DNA of 64,000 nucleotides from Streptomyces sp. MJM8645. Lineage in GTDB: Bacteria > Actinomycetota > Actinomycetes > Streptomycetales > Streptomycetaceae. Position 1 is the stretch's first letter; every line of letters begins with the position of its first letter. Positions 34,298 to 42,512 of the stretch are shown in pieces. The notes below the pieces were generated by a model. That model had not been told where the DNA came from. It did no database searches and saw nothing but the letters and a program-made list of their open reading frames with translations. Location: assembly GCF_001625365.1 (NCBI RefSeq), contig NZ_LJJF01000001.1, positions 2,294,001 through 2,358,000 of the forward strand, in the 5' to 3' direction. The position numbers and the translations under genes are program-made.

Positions 34298-35043
34298 TCC
34301 CACCGGAACAGCCTGGCAGCCGCGGCCCCCGCGAGCACCGCGTACGCCGCGAGTGTGAGCAGGCCCACGGCGTGCGGGAAGTGCCCGGACCAGGCGTCCT
34401 GCAAGGTCTGGACGGCGGCGCCGCTGGGGGTGAAGTCCCCGATCCGGTTGAGCAGGGCCGGCGAGAACTCGCGCGGCAGCCAGATCCCGGAGAAGAACAT
34501 CATCGGGAAGAAGGCCAGCGCACCGACCGCGTTGCCGGCCTTGGCGGACGGGACGACCGCGGCGAGCAGCAGGCCGATCGACAGCAGCGCGGCGGCAGCC
34601 AGCAGGAAAGCCAGCAGGAACCCCAGCGGCCGGCGCGGCAGCGACACCCCGAGCAGGGGCCCGGCCGCCACCACCAGCAGCACCGAGACGACGGCGACGC
34701 CCAGGTACAGCGGCAGCAGCGCGCCGAACAGCAGCGCCGGGCGGACGGGGCTGGCGGACATCCGGCGCAGCACGCCGCGTTCGCGGTAGGCGGCGAGCAG
34801 CGAGGGCAGGCCGTTGAGGCCGAGCAGCAGCAGGGTGAAGACGGCCAGGATCGGCGCGTACAGCTGGATGGTGCTCATGCCGTGCATGTCGGGCGAGGTC
34901 TTGCGCAGGGCCGGGACGGAGCCGAGGACGAGGAACAGCACGACGGGGAAGGCGAGGCCGAAGAAGGCGGTCAGCGGGTCGCGGAGGAACAGGCGGGCCT
35001 CGGCGACGGCCAGGCGGCGGACGGCGTGGGCGGTGTGGTTCAC
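34294..35043 (-). CDS. ABC-2 type transporter permease
   Basis: A 249-residue integral membrane protein with six hydrophobic segments: LTAFFGLAFPVVLFLVLGSV (helix 1), YAPILAVFTLLLLGLNGLPS, the RRMSASPVRPALLFGALL coupling region, and MMFFSGIWLPREFSPALLN near the C-terminus, typical of ABC-2 exporters of drugs and lipids. It pairs with the ATPase upstream (45-bp gap) and overlaps the kinase start by four bases. Confidence 0.9.
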   Translation of the reverse strand: MNHTAHAVRRLAVAEARLFLRDPLTAFFGLAFPVVLFLVLGSVPALRKTSPDMHGMSTIQLYAPILAVFTLLLLGLNGLPSLLAAYRERGVLRRMSASPVRPALLFGALLPLYLGVAVVSVLLVVAAGPLLGVSLPRRPLGFLLAFLLAAAALLSIGLLLAAVVPSAKAGNAVGALAFFPMMFFSGIWLPREFSPALLNRIGDFTPSGAAVQTLQDAWSGHFPHAVGLLTLAAYAVLAGAAAARLFRWE

Positions 35044-35088
35044 GGTGGTGGTCCCCTCGGGCGTGGTGATGGGCGCGGTGATGGCGGA

Positions 35089-35991
35089 TCAGGCGTCGTG
35101 GCGGGTCAGGGCGAGGTAGGCGTCGTCCAGGCTGTGCTCGCGGATCCGCAGCCCGGTGACGACGATCCCCTCGCGGGCGAGCAGGCCGGTGACCTCGTCG
35201 GCGAAGTCCCCGACACCGGAGACCTCGACCCGGCCGTCCCGCTCCTCGACCCCGGTGACCCCCGGCAGGGCCGCCAGCCGGGCGGTGTCCAGCGGCCCGG
35301 TGGGGCGGAAGCCGAGCGTGCCGCCGGTGCCGGAGCGGGCGATCAGCTCCGCGGGGGTGCCGGTGGCGACGATCCGTCCGCCGTCGAGGACGGCGGCCCG
35401 GTCGCAGAGCGCCTCGACCTCGTCCATGAAGTGCGAGACCAGGACCACCGTCACGCCCTCGTCGCGGATCCGCCGGATCAGCTCCCAGGTGTCGCGGCGG
35501 CCCTGCGGGTCGAGCGCGGTGGTCAGCTCGTCCAGGAAGGCCACCTCGGGGTTGCCGATCAGGGCGAGGGCGATGAACAGCCGCTGGCGCTGGCCGCCGG
35601 AGAGCTTGTCGAACGGGGTCCGGCGCTGGTCGGCGAGCCCCCACTCGTCCAGCAGCTCGCGCCAGTCCCGGGGGTTCGGGTAGAGCGCGGCGTACAGTTC
35701 CAGCGCCTCGCCGACCCGCAGCGCGCCCTGCAACTGGGCCTGCTGGAGCTGGATGCCGATCCTCGGCCGCAGCCGGTGGGCGTCCTTCACCGGGTCCAGG
35801 CCGAGGACCCGGACCGTCCCCGCGTCGGCCCGGCGCAGGCCCTCGCAGCACTCCACGGCGGTCGTCTTGCCCGCGCCGTTCGGCCCCAGCAGGCCGAACA
35901 CCTCGCCGCGCTCCACGCCGAAGGAGACCTCCTCCAGCACCTGGCGCCGCCCGTAGGCCTTGCGCAGCCCCGCCACCTCGATCACGGCCAT
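35089..35991 (-). CDS. ABC transporter ATP-binding protein, DrrA-like
   Basis: 300 residues with Walker A GPNGAGKTT (36-44), Q-loop IGIQLQQAQ, signature LSGGQRQR (near 133), Walker B VAFLDELT followed by TALDPQGR, and the switch His in VVLVSHFMDE. The Walker B run has Leu where most ABC proteins have Pro (LDELT), a variant common in actinobacterial DrrA-like exporters. A C-terminal 80-residue domain follows. First gene of the exporter/two-component operon; substrate unknown. Confidence 0.93.
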   Translation of the reverse strand: MAVIEVAGLRKAYGRRQVLEEVSFGVERGEVFGLLGPNGAGKTTAVECCEGLRRADAGTVRVLGLDPVKDAHRLRPRIGIQLQQAQLQGALRVGEALELYAALYPNPRDWRELLDEWGLADQRRTPFDKLSGGQRQRLFIALALIGNPEVAFLDELTTALDPQGRRDTWELIRRIRDEGVTVVLVSHFMDEVEALCDRAAVLDGGRIVATGTPAELIARSGTGGTLGFRPTGPLDTARLAALPGVTGVEERDGRVEVSGVGDFADEVTGLLAREGIVVTGLRIREHSLDDAYLALTRHDA

Positions 35992-36163
35992 CGCGCCGCT
36001 CCCTCCCGCTCGTCCCCGCTGGTCCGGCCGGTTCCTCCGGCCTGCAACGAGCCTCCCGCGCGGGGCCCCGGCCGCGGATCGACCGGACGGTCAGAGCTGC
36101 GGGCGGGCGCGGTGGACGGTGGATCAACCGATCGGTGGATGGGGCGCGGGCCCGGAACACGGG

Positions 36164-36194
36164 AGGCCCGGCCGCCGTGTCGGCGACCGGGCCT
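36164..36194 (-). terminator. Terminator of the GPP34 gene
   Basis: 8-bp arms AGGCCCGG (36164-36171) and CCGGGCCT (36187-36194) with further inner pairing GCCG/CGGC, 25 bases past the leftward stop. Confidence 0.65.
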
Positions 36195-36218
36195 GTCTTG
36201 CGGATCACACCGGGTGGG

Positions 36219-36863
36219 TCAGACCAATGCGACGTCGGAGTTGCGGGTGCTGATGGCCCGGCGCAGGGCGCGCGGGACGGGGCCCGCGGCGGGGGCCAGC
36301 TTGTCGATCCGGGTGCGGAACTCGCGGCTCTGGCGCCACGTCAGGACGGCTCCGAGCCGGGCGGCGTCGACCAGCGCGACCAGCGCGGCGTCCGCCGGGT
36401 CGACCCGGCTGAGCGGCGCCTTCAGCGCCGAACCCACCGATGCCACGAGCGACTTGCGCAGCCGCTGCTCCGGCAGGACGACCCGGGTGGACGGGAACAG
36501 TCCGAGCGTGCGGCGCTGTTCGAGCCGGATCCGCCCGGACGCCGCCAGCCCGTCCCGGACCACCCGCGCGGCGCGGGCCGCCGGGCCCTGGCGGCGGCCG
36601 ACCCAGCTCTGCCAGCTGCGCCGCCGGCCCTGCCGGATCTGCTCCAGCATCGCGGCGGAGAGCGGGTCGAGGCCGTCGGCCGACGCGCCGTCGACGGCGG
36701 CCGGGTGCCGGCCGTCGTCGCGGATCAGCGCGCGCCGTAGGAGTTCGGCGAGCGCGGCGGCCCGCAGCACCAGGTCGAGCCTGGCGGTGGCGGTGAGTCG
36801 CTCGCGCTCGGGGTGGTAGGCGAGCAGGTAGAGCTTCTCCGGCAGGGTGATGGGCAGGTCCAC
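36219..36863 (-). CDS. GPP34 (Golgi phosphoprotein 3-like) family protein
   Basis: A 214-residue protein matching the prokaryotic GPP34/GOLPH3 domain: N-terminal DLPITLPEKLYLLAYHPERERL, LRAAALAELLRRALIRDDG, and the WRQSREFRTRID C-terminal helix. Eukaryotic relatives bind phosphatidylinositol-4-phosphate on Golgi membranes; bacterial members are of unknown function and abundant in streptomycetes. The GTG at 36863 is chosen for GGAG 9 bases upstream. It lies 37 bp behind a ribbon-helix-helix gene on the same strand. Confidence 0.85.
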   Translation of the reverse strand: MDLPITLPEKLYLLAYHPERERLTATARLDLVLRAAALAELLRRALIRDDGRHPAAVDGASADGLDPLSAAMLEQIRQGRRRSWQSWVGRRQGPAARAARVVRDGLAASGRIRLEQRRTLGLFPSTRVVLPEQRLRKSLVASVGSALKAPLSRVDPADAALVALVDAARLGAVLTWRQSREFRTRIDKLAPAAGPVPRALRRAISTRNSDVALV

Positions 36864-36900
36864 GATGGACTCCAAGCAGATGGACGGTGGATGGGCCCGT

Positions 36901-37128
36901 TCATCCGGCGTCGGAACCGCCGGTCTCCGGGTTCTCCTTGGGCGGTCGGCCGCGCCGGGGAAGACGGGCCGCGTCGCCGGGCATCCGGCCCGCGTCGCTG
37001 AGGGCACGGCGAAGGAGGAACTCGATCTGCGCGTTGGCACTGCGCAGCTCGTCCGCGGCCCACCGGGCCAGTGCGTCGTGGACCGCCGGGTCCAGTCGCA
37101 GCAGGATCTTCTTCCGCTCCGTCGCCAA
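36901..37128 (-). CDS. Small ribbon-helix-helix (Arc-like) protein
   Basis: 75 residues. ERKKILLRLDPAVHDALARWAADELRSANAQIEFLLRRALSDAG is a ribbon-helix-helix signature (short beta strand KILLRL, then two helices), followed by a basic Pro-rich tail (LPRRGRPPKENPETG, an AT-hook-like GRP). Probably a DNA-binding regulator. It starts 9 bases after the SPFH stop, so both lie on one transcript; such Arc-like genes commonly accompany SPFH genes in streptomycetes. Confidence 0.85.
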   Translation of the reverse strand: MATERKKILLRLDPAVHDALARWAADELRSANAQIEFLLRRALSDAGRMPGDAARLPRRGRPPKENPETGGSDAG

Positions 37129-37137
37129 CGCCGCGCC

Positions 37138-38091
37138 TTACTGGTAGAGGGAGCCCGTGTTCACGACGGGCTGGGCGCCCCGGTCGCCGCAGAGCACCAC
37201 CAGGAGGTTGCTCACCATGGCGGCCTTGCGCTCCTCGTCCAGTTCGACGACGTCACGCTCGGCGAGCCGGTCCAGCGCCTCCTCGACCATACCGACGGCG
37301 CCCTCGACGATCAGCCGCCGTGCCGCGACCACGGCCCCGGCCTGCTGACGCTGGAGCATCACCTGGGCGACCTCGGGCGCGTAGGCGAGCCGGGTGATCC
37401 GGGACTCGACGACCCGCACCCCGGCCGAGACGACCCGGGCCGCGATCTCGGCGGAGAGCATCCGGCTGATCTCCTCCGCGCCGTCGCGCAGCGACAACTG
37501 GCCCTCGCGGTGGGCGTCGTACGGGTAGCTGCTGGCGATGTGCCGGACGGCGGTCTCGGTCTGGATGGCGACGAAGTCGCTGTAGTCGTCCACCTCGAAC
37601 ACGGCCTTGGCGGTGTCCTCGACCTGCCAGACCACCACGGCGGCCATCTCGATCGGGTTGCCGTCCGCGTCGTTGACCTTGTTGGTCTCGGTCTCGTGGT
37701 TGCGGATCCGGGTGGATATCCGGCGGCGGCTGGTGAACGGGTTCAGCCAGGTCAGGCCCTCGGCACGGATGGTGCCGCGGTAGCGGCCGAGCAGCTGGAC
37801 CACCCGCGCCTGGCCGGGCGAGACCACGGTCAGCCCGCACAGCAGCAGCAGTGCGCCCAGGACGGCCAGCGGCCCGGCGGTCAGCAGGGTGATCCCCAAC
37901 GCCTTGGACCCGCCGGCCAGTTGGATGCCGCCGACGATGGTCGCCCCGATCCCCGCGAGCAGGCCGAGCAGCGTCCCTCCGAGCACCGGCAGCCCCGCGG
38001 CACCGGTGATGACCCGCTCGGTGATCTTGGGTGCCGGAAGGTCGAGGACGGGGCCGTCTTCGACGTCGACGGCAGAACGCGGTGTGGCCAT
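37138..38091 (-). CDS. SPFH/Band 7 (stomatin/flotillin-like) membrane protein
   Basis: 317 residues: cytosolic leader (1-28), two hydrophobic segments (about 30-95), then an SPFH domain starting [34 protein letters not shown] and ending with a helical segment [33 protein letters not shown]. Such proteins form membrane scaffolds around proteases or in microdomains. First gene of a unit with a ribbon-helix-helix protein and probably GPP34, both potentially membrane-linked. A perfect 16-bp palindrome stands 41 bp upstream of its start. Confidence 0.92.
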   Translation of the reverse strand: MATPRSAVDVEDGPVLDLPAPKITERVITGAAGLPVLGGTLLGLLAGIGATIVGGIQLAGGSKALGITLLTAGPLAVLGALLLLCGLTVVSPGQARVVQLLGRYRGTIRAEGLTWLNPFTSRRRISTRIRNHETETNKVNDADGNPIEMAAVVVWQVEDTAKAVFEVDDYSDFVAIQTETAVRHIASSYPYDAHREGQLSLRDGAEEISRMLSAEIAARVVSAGVRVVESRITRLAYAPEVAQVMLQRQQAGAVVAARRLIVEGAVGMVEEALDRLAERDVVELDEERKAAMVSNLLVVLCGDRGAQPVVNTGSLYQ

Positions 38092-38131
38092 GAGACCAGC
38101 TCCTCCAGCGAGTTTTTCCGATCCAGCTGTC

Positions 38132-38147
38132 AAAGTGATATCACTTT
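38132..38147. promoter_or_regulatory. Palindromic operator upstream of the SPFH gene
   Basis: Perfect 16-bp palindrome AAAGTGATATCACTTT, 41 bp before the SPFH start and clearly poorer in GC than its surroundings. Probably an operator for the SPFH unit; the ribbon-helix-helix protein of that unit is one candidate binder. Confidence 0.65.
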
Positions 38148-38241
38148 TTCCATTCACCACGCCAGGGGCTTGGCCGCATCCGCCAGGGAGACGACCCGGA
38201 GACGACCCCACCGCCAACTCCGGCCGACGATATGGCAGTTC

Positions 38242-38274
38242 GATACACGGCGTATTAAATACATGATGTATCGT
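38242..38274 (+). promoter_or_regulatory. TetR operator and leaderless promoter
   Basis: GATACA (38242-38247) and TGTATC (38267-38272) are inverted around an inner palindrome ATACAT-g-ATGTAT (38259-38271). TATCGT (38269-38274) lies 6 bases before the GTG at 38281 as a leaderless -10, so a bound repressor would cover the promoter. Confidence 0.6.
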
Positions 38275-38280
38275 TCCCGC

Positions 38281-38907
38281 GTGGCTCCATCGAAGACTGC
38301 TTCCACCGATTCCGGCCGGCCGCCTCGCCGACGTGCTCACACCCGCGCCCGGCTGCTCGACGCCGCCGGGCAGGTGCTGGTCGCGCGGGGGTACGCGAAG
38401 ACCACCATCGAGGACGTGTGCGCGGCGGCCGGGTACACCCGGGGGGCCTTCTACTCCAATTTCGAGAGCAAGCAGGGCCTCGTCCTCGCGCTGTTCGACC
38501 GCCACTCCGCGCACCGGCTCGACCAGTTGGAGGGCCTGCTGAACCAACCGGCTCCGGGGGCGGCCCGACGGATCGGGGAACTGCTCCTGGCGGTCGACCC
38601 CGACGAACGGGGCTGGATTCTGCTCTTCCTGGAGTTCCGGCTCGACGCGGCCCGCAGCCCGGAGCTCAGCGCACAGCTCCACGAACACGACAAGGCCGTC
38701 ACCGGGGCCCTCGCCCGCCTACTGGAGCGCAACGGCACGAGCGTCGACGCGCAGAACCTCGCCATGTTCCTGCTCGCCTCCCGCGAGGGCATCCTCGCCC
38801 GGACCGCCGCGGGCGGACCCGGCAGCGATGAAGCGTGGCGCGCCGCAGTCGACGTAGTCGCCGAACTGCTACCCACCCTGCTGCCCTCGCTGGAACAGGC
38901 ACCCTGA
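38281..38907 (+). CDS. TetR/AcrR family transcriptional regulator
   Basis: From the GTG at 38281 the protein has 208 residues: N-terminal helix-turn-helix ([46 protein letters not shown]) and a ligand domain. Two in-frame ATGs at 38263 and 38266 fall inside the operator palindrome, so the GTG is preferred. It lies 43 bp before an MFS exporter on the same strand and most likely represses itself and the exporter, responding to the product of the neighbouring NRPS operon or to an imported toxin. Confidence 0.88.
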   Translation: MAPSKTASTDSGRPPRRRAHTRARLLDAAGQVLVARGYAKTTIEDVCAAAGYTRGAFYSNFESKQGLVLALFDRHSAHRLDQLEGLLNQPAPGAARRIGELLLAVDPDERGWILLFLEFRLDAARSPELSAQLHEHDKAVTGALARLLERNGTSVDAQNLAMFLLASREGILARTAAGGPGSDEAWRAAVDVVAELLPTLLPSLEQAP

Positions 38908-38950
38908 GCAGCTCCGCCCACCCCTGCCGCCCGGTCAACTGAGAGGCGTC

Positions 38951-40456
38951 ATGCCCGCAACCGCCCAGCCGGACCCACAGCGCTGGAAAGCGCTGTTATT
39001 CATCGGCATCGCCCAGTTGATGGTCGTGCTCGACACGACCATCGTGAACATCGCCCTGCCCTCGGCCCAGCACGACCTCGGCATCTCCGACGGCAACCGG
39101 CAATGGGTGATCACCGCCTACTCGCTGGCGTTCGGCAGCCTGCTGCTCTTCGGCGGCCGCATCGCCGACCTCACCGGCCGCAGACGCGCGTTCATCGTCG
39201 GCCTGCTCGGCTTCGCGGGCGCATCCGCGTTGGGCGGCCTCGCGGTCAACCCCGGGATGCTGCTCGCCTCCCGCGCCCTGCAGGGCGTGTTCGGCGCACT
39301 GCTCGCCCCGGCCGCGCTCTCGCTGCTCGCGGTCACCTTCACCGAACCCAAGGAGCGGGCAAAGGCATTCGGGATCTACGGCGCGATCTCCGGTGCCGGC
39401 GGGGCCGTCGGCCTGATCATGGGCGGTGCGCTGACCGAGTACCTGAACTGGCGCTGGGCGCTGTTCGTCAACATCCCGTTCGCCATCGTGGCCGTGTTCG
39501 GCGCCATCACCGTGGTGCGCGAGCCGGCGGGCGCCCGCAACGGCGCCCGGCTGGACCTCCCCGGTGTCGTTCTCGCCACCACCGGCCTGCTGTCGCTGGT
39601 GTACGGGTTCACCCGCGCCGAGTCCGACGGCTGGACCGCCCCCGTCACCGTCGCGCTCTTCATCACCTCGGTGGTCCTGCTCGGCGCGTTCGTCCTGGTC
39701 GAGAGCAAGGCCCCGGCCCCCCTGCTGCCGCTGCGGGTGGTGACCGAACGCAACCGGGGCGGCATCTACCTCTCCCTGGGGCTGGCCGTCATCGGCATGT
39801 TCGGGCTCTTCCTGTTCCTGACCTACTATCTGCAGGTCGTGAAGGGCTACACGCCGGTCCGCACCGGATTCGCCTTCCTGCCCATGATCGTCGGCATGGT
39901 GACCGGGTCGACACAGATCGGCACCCGGCTGATGACCCGTCTGCCGCCTCGGCTCCTGATGGGTCCGGGCTTCCTGACCTCGGCCCTCGGCATCGCGCTG
40001 CTCACCCAGATCAAGGTCGACAGTTCGTACGTCGGTCTGATTCTGCCCGCGCAGGTGCTCCTCGGCCTCGGAATGGGCACGGCGTTCATGCCCGCCATGA
40101 GCCTGGCCACCCGCAGCGTGCAGCCGCAGGACGCCGGCGTGGCCTCCGCCATGGTCAGCACCTCCCAGCAGGTCGGCGGCTCCATCGGTACCGCCCTGCT
40201 GAACACCATCGCGGCCGGTGCCACCACCAACTGGCTCGCCGAGAAGGCCCGTTCCGGCGCCGACCCGGCCAAGCTGGCCAACGCGGCGGCCGTACACGGC
40301 TACGCCACCGCGATCTGGTGGGCTGTCGGCATCCTCGCCGTGGCCGCGACCGTCGCCTTCCTCCTCATCAACGCCAGGCAGCAGAACGGCGGTGCGGGAT
40401 CCGACGGCACCGGGGCCGGGAAGGCCGACGCCGTCCCGGCGGCGACCTCCCACTAG
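38951..40456 (+). CDS. MFS exporter, DHA2 family, with a TTA codon
   Basis: A 501-residue 14-TM proton antiporter: helix 1 motif VVLDTTIVNIALPSAQ, motif A GRIADLTGRRRAF, VGGSIGTALLNTIAAG near the C-terminus. It carries a rare TTA leucine codon at 38996-38998 (codon 16), which in streptomycetes makes translation depend on the bldA tRNA and so on development. It follows the TetR gene, probably on one transcript, and converges with the biosynthetic operon. Likely exports the operon's product or gives self-resistance. Confidence 0.9.
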   Translation: MPATAQPDPQRWKALLFIGIAQLMVVLDTTIVNIALPSAQHDLGISDGNRQWVITAYSLAFGSLLLFGGRIADLTGRRRAFIVGLLGFAGASALGGLAVNPGMLLASRALQGVFGALLAPAALSLLAVTFTEPKERAKAFGIYGAISGAGGAVGLIMGGALTEYLNWRWALFVNIPFAIVAVFGAITVVREPAGARNGARLDLPGVVLATTGLLSLVYGFTRAESDGWTAPVTVALFITSVVLLGAFVLVESKAPAPLLPLRVVTERNRGGIYLSLGLAVIGMFGLFLFLTYYLQVVKGYTPVRTGFAFLPMIVGMVTGSTQIGTRLMTRLPPRLLMGPGFLTSALGIALLTQIKVDSSYVGLILPAQVLLGLGMGTAFMPAMSLATRSVQPQDAGVASAMVSTSQQVGGSIGTALLNTIAAGATTNWLAEKARSGADPAKLANAAAVHGYATAIWWAVGILAVAATVAFLLINARQQNGGAGSDGTGAGKADAVPAATSH

Positions 40457-40477
40457 GACGTGTCCGGTCGCCGGAAT

Positions 40478-40518
40478 GCGTGCGGAGCCGCCGGACCCCG
40501 TCCGGCGGCTCCGCACGC
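40478..40518. terminator. Bidirectional terminator between exporter and dehydrogenase
   Basis: Perfect 19-bp arms (40478-40496 and 40500-40518) with a CCC loop; very strong, between convergent genes. Confidence 0.85.
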
Positions 40519-40536
40519 GTACCACCTCGCACACGC

Positions 40537-41640
40537 CTACCGGTTCGTGAGGACCGCCTTCATCACCGAACCGTCCGCCACGGCCGCGAGCGCGGCCCCG
40601 TGGTCGTGCAGCGGGTAGGACGACACCAGGCTGCCCAGGTCGAAGCGGGCCGTGAGGGCGGGCAGCAGGCGTACGTACTCGACGAGGTGCGCGCCGGTGA
40701 ACGCCCAGGATCCGACGACATCGAGCTGCCGGTACACGATCTGGTGCGGGTTGAGCAGGGTGTCACCTGCGTCCGTGTACTGGCCGATGACCAGGTAGGA
40801 GCCGCCCCGGCGGGCGAGGGTGAGGCCCTGCGCGACCGCCGCGGGCACGCCCGCACACTCGATCACGAGGTCGGCCCCGGTTCCTCCGGTTTCCGCGCGG
40901 ACCCGGTCCAGGACGGCCTCGGCGTCGCCGGGCGCGGTGATGTCGAGGTGCACGTCGCCGATGCCTGCGGCGGCCGCGAGGGCCAGTCGGCTGTCCGGAC
41001 CGCCCACCAGGATGACCTTGGCAGCCCCGGCAAGCCGGGCGAACGCGGCGGCCGCGAGGCCCACCGGGCCGCTGCCCTGGACCACGACCGTCTCGCCGAG
41101 GCGCACCGGCCTGCGCTCGTGGAGGGCGTGCACGACGGTCGGCCCCGCGCAGGCCAGGGACATGGCGGCGAGCGGGTCGATGCCGTCGTCCAGCTTCACG
41201 ACGGTGGTGCCGGCCTGCAGCACGATGAACTCGGCCCAGGCGCCCGAGAGCTCGGGGCCGTCGGTGGTGGAGCGGTTGACCCCGTAGGTGCGGCGGTTCT
41301 CGCACAGGGTCGGCTCACGGTGCAGCCGACACGGGACGCAGGAGCCGCAGGCGATCGAGGAGGCCCACATCACGGTGTCGCCGGTTTGCAGTGCGGTTCC
41401 CGTGGCATCGTGTTCGGGGGCGCCTGGACCGAGCTCGTGGACGGTGCCGAGGCCTTCGTGGCCGAGGACCAACGGGGTGGGGATCGGCAGATGGCCCTGC
41501 TGGAGGTGGAGGTCGGTGCCGCAGATACCGCCGTGGCGGCAGGCCACGAGCATCCCCCCGGCCGGGGCCGACGGGACCTCGTACTCCCGCAGCGCGAGCG
41601 GCCGGCCGAACTCCTCCAGGACGACGGCTTTCCCGCGCAT
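40537..41640 (-). CDS. Zinc-binding alcohol dehydrogenase (MDR family)
   Basis: 367 residues with a catalytic zinc site (Cys of GGICGTDLH, His-Glu of LGHEGLG) and a complete structural zinc site CGSCVPCRLHREPTLC, then a Rossmann fold (VVQGSGPVGLAAAAFARLAGA). Predicted NAD(P)-dependent oxidation of an alcohol. Its ATG overlaps the stop of the PhyH gene by one base (TGATG), so it is coupled to it; oxidising a hydroxyl that the oxygenase installs is a natural guess. Last gene of the NRPS operon. Confidence 0.9.
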   Translation of the reverse strand: MRGKAVVLEEFGRPLALREYEVPSAPAGGMLVACRHGGICGTDLHLQQGHLPIPTPLVLGHEGLGTVHELGPGAPEHDATGTALQTGDTVMWASSIACGSCVPCRLHREPTLCENRRTYGVNRSTTDGPELSGAWAEFIVLQAGTTVVKLDDGIDPLAAMSLACAGPTVVHALHERRPVRLGETVVVQGSGPVGLAAAAFARLAGAAKVILVGGPDSRLALAAAAGIGDVHLDITAPGDAEAVLDRVRAETGGTGADLVIECAGVPAAVAQGLTLARRGGSYLVIGQYTDAGDTLLNPHQIVYRQLDVVGSWAFTGAHLVEYVRLLPALTARFDLGSLVSSYPLHDHGAALAAVADGSVMKAVLTNR

Positions 41641-42452
41641 CACGCCGACACCCTTTCGAGGACGTCGAGGAAAGGGGCGTCGAGGATGCGCAGGGGCCCG
41701 GTGTCCCGGCACACGACGTAGTCGGGGCGCGGCTCACCGGTCCAACTCGGCAGGTTGGCGGTGTCGTTGTAGGTGGCGATGAGCAGTCGGCGTGGGAAGG
41801 GTGACATGTTGGGTGCGGAGCCGTGCACGATCTCGGGCGAGAAGAAGACGATGGAGCCGGCCGGGCCCTTGGGGCTGACCATGCCACGCTCGGCGACCAG
41901 GGTGGAGAGCTGGTCAGGAGTCAGCGCGATGTCCTCCGGGTCCAGGTGCTGGGCGGACTTGGCCTCGGCCGTCCGGCTGCCGCGCATCGGGCCGTGGCGG
42001 TGCGACCCGGACACGAAGATCATGGGGCCGTTGAACTCGTCGACGGCGTCGAGGAAGACACCGACGTTGACCTGAAGCGGGGCGGGCAACCGGTCGGCGA
42101 GGCGCCAGGCGACGTAGTCCTGGTGCCAGGACCACTTCTCGCCGCCGAACGCCGGCTTGGCGTTGATCTTGAGCTGGTACACGTACACGTCGTCCGTGAG
42201 CAGTTGCCGCACCGGCGCGAGCATCCGGGGGTCCCGGATCAGCCCGGCGTACTCGGGCTGCCGGTGGTGCGACGCGTACACCGCGCGCACCTCGTCCCGG
42301 GACTCCTCCCTGATCACCTGCGGACCGTGGACACGGCAGTCGCGCTGGAACGCGGCCCGAAGCCGTTCCACCTCCCGGTCGTCCAGCACGGACTCGACGA
42401 GGAGGAATCCGTCCTCGTGGTACCGGGTGATCTGTTCTTCGCTGAGATGCAT
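41640..42452 (-). CDS. PhyH-family Fe(II)/2-oxoglutarate dioxygenase
   Basis: A 270-residue hydroxylase of the phytanoyl-CoA/ectoine hydroxylase type. The iron facial triad is visible as His110, Asp112 (WSWHQDYVAW) and His210 (EIVHGSAPN); the 2-oxoglutarate Arg is in FPRRLLIATYN. The WHQDYVAW segment and the following GVFLDAVDEFNGPMIFVSGSH resemble free-amino-acid hydroxylases such as EctD or pipecolate/proline hydroxylases more than phytanoyl-CoA enzymes. Within the operon it probably hydroxylates the amino-acid precursor or the NRPS product. Confidence 0.88.
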   Translation of the reverse strand: MHLSEEQITRYHEDGFLLVESVLDDREVERLRAAFQRDCRVHGPQVIREESRDEVRAVYASHHRQPEYAGLIRDPRMLAPVRQLLTDDVYVYQLKINAKPAFGGEKWSWHQDYVAWRLADRLPAPLQVNVGVFLDAVDEFNGPMIFVSGSHRHGPMRGSRTAEAKSAQHLDPEDIALTPDQLSTLVAERGMVSPKGPAGSIVFFSPEIVHGSAPNMSPFPRRLLIATYNDTANLPSWTGEPRPDYVVCRDTGPLRILDAPFLDVLERVSA

Positions 42453-42512
42453 GGATGTTCCTCCGTATGACGTGAGTGGCGGGTGCGGGGCGTGCCAGGC
42501 CGAGTGCTCAGG

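Noticed and set aside
35500..35560. Defective Walker B in the ABC ATPase (LDELT)
   Set aside because: The Pro-to-Leu variant is common in actinobacterial DrrA-like proteins; the catalytic Asp-Glu pair is intact.
33014..36208. Apparent 1064-residue fusion of kinase and upstream sequence
   Set aside because: The frame happens to stay open through the permease and ATPase genes; the kinase start overlaps the permease stop at 34297, so no fusion exists.
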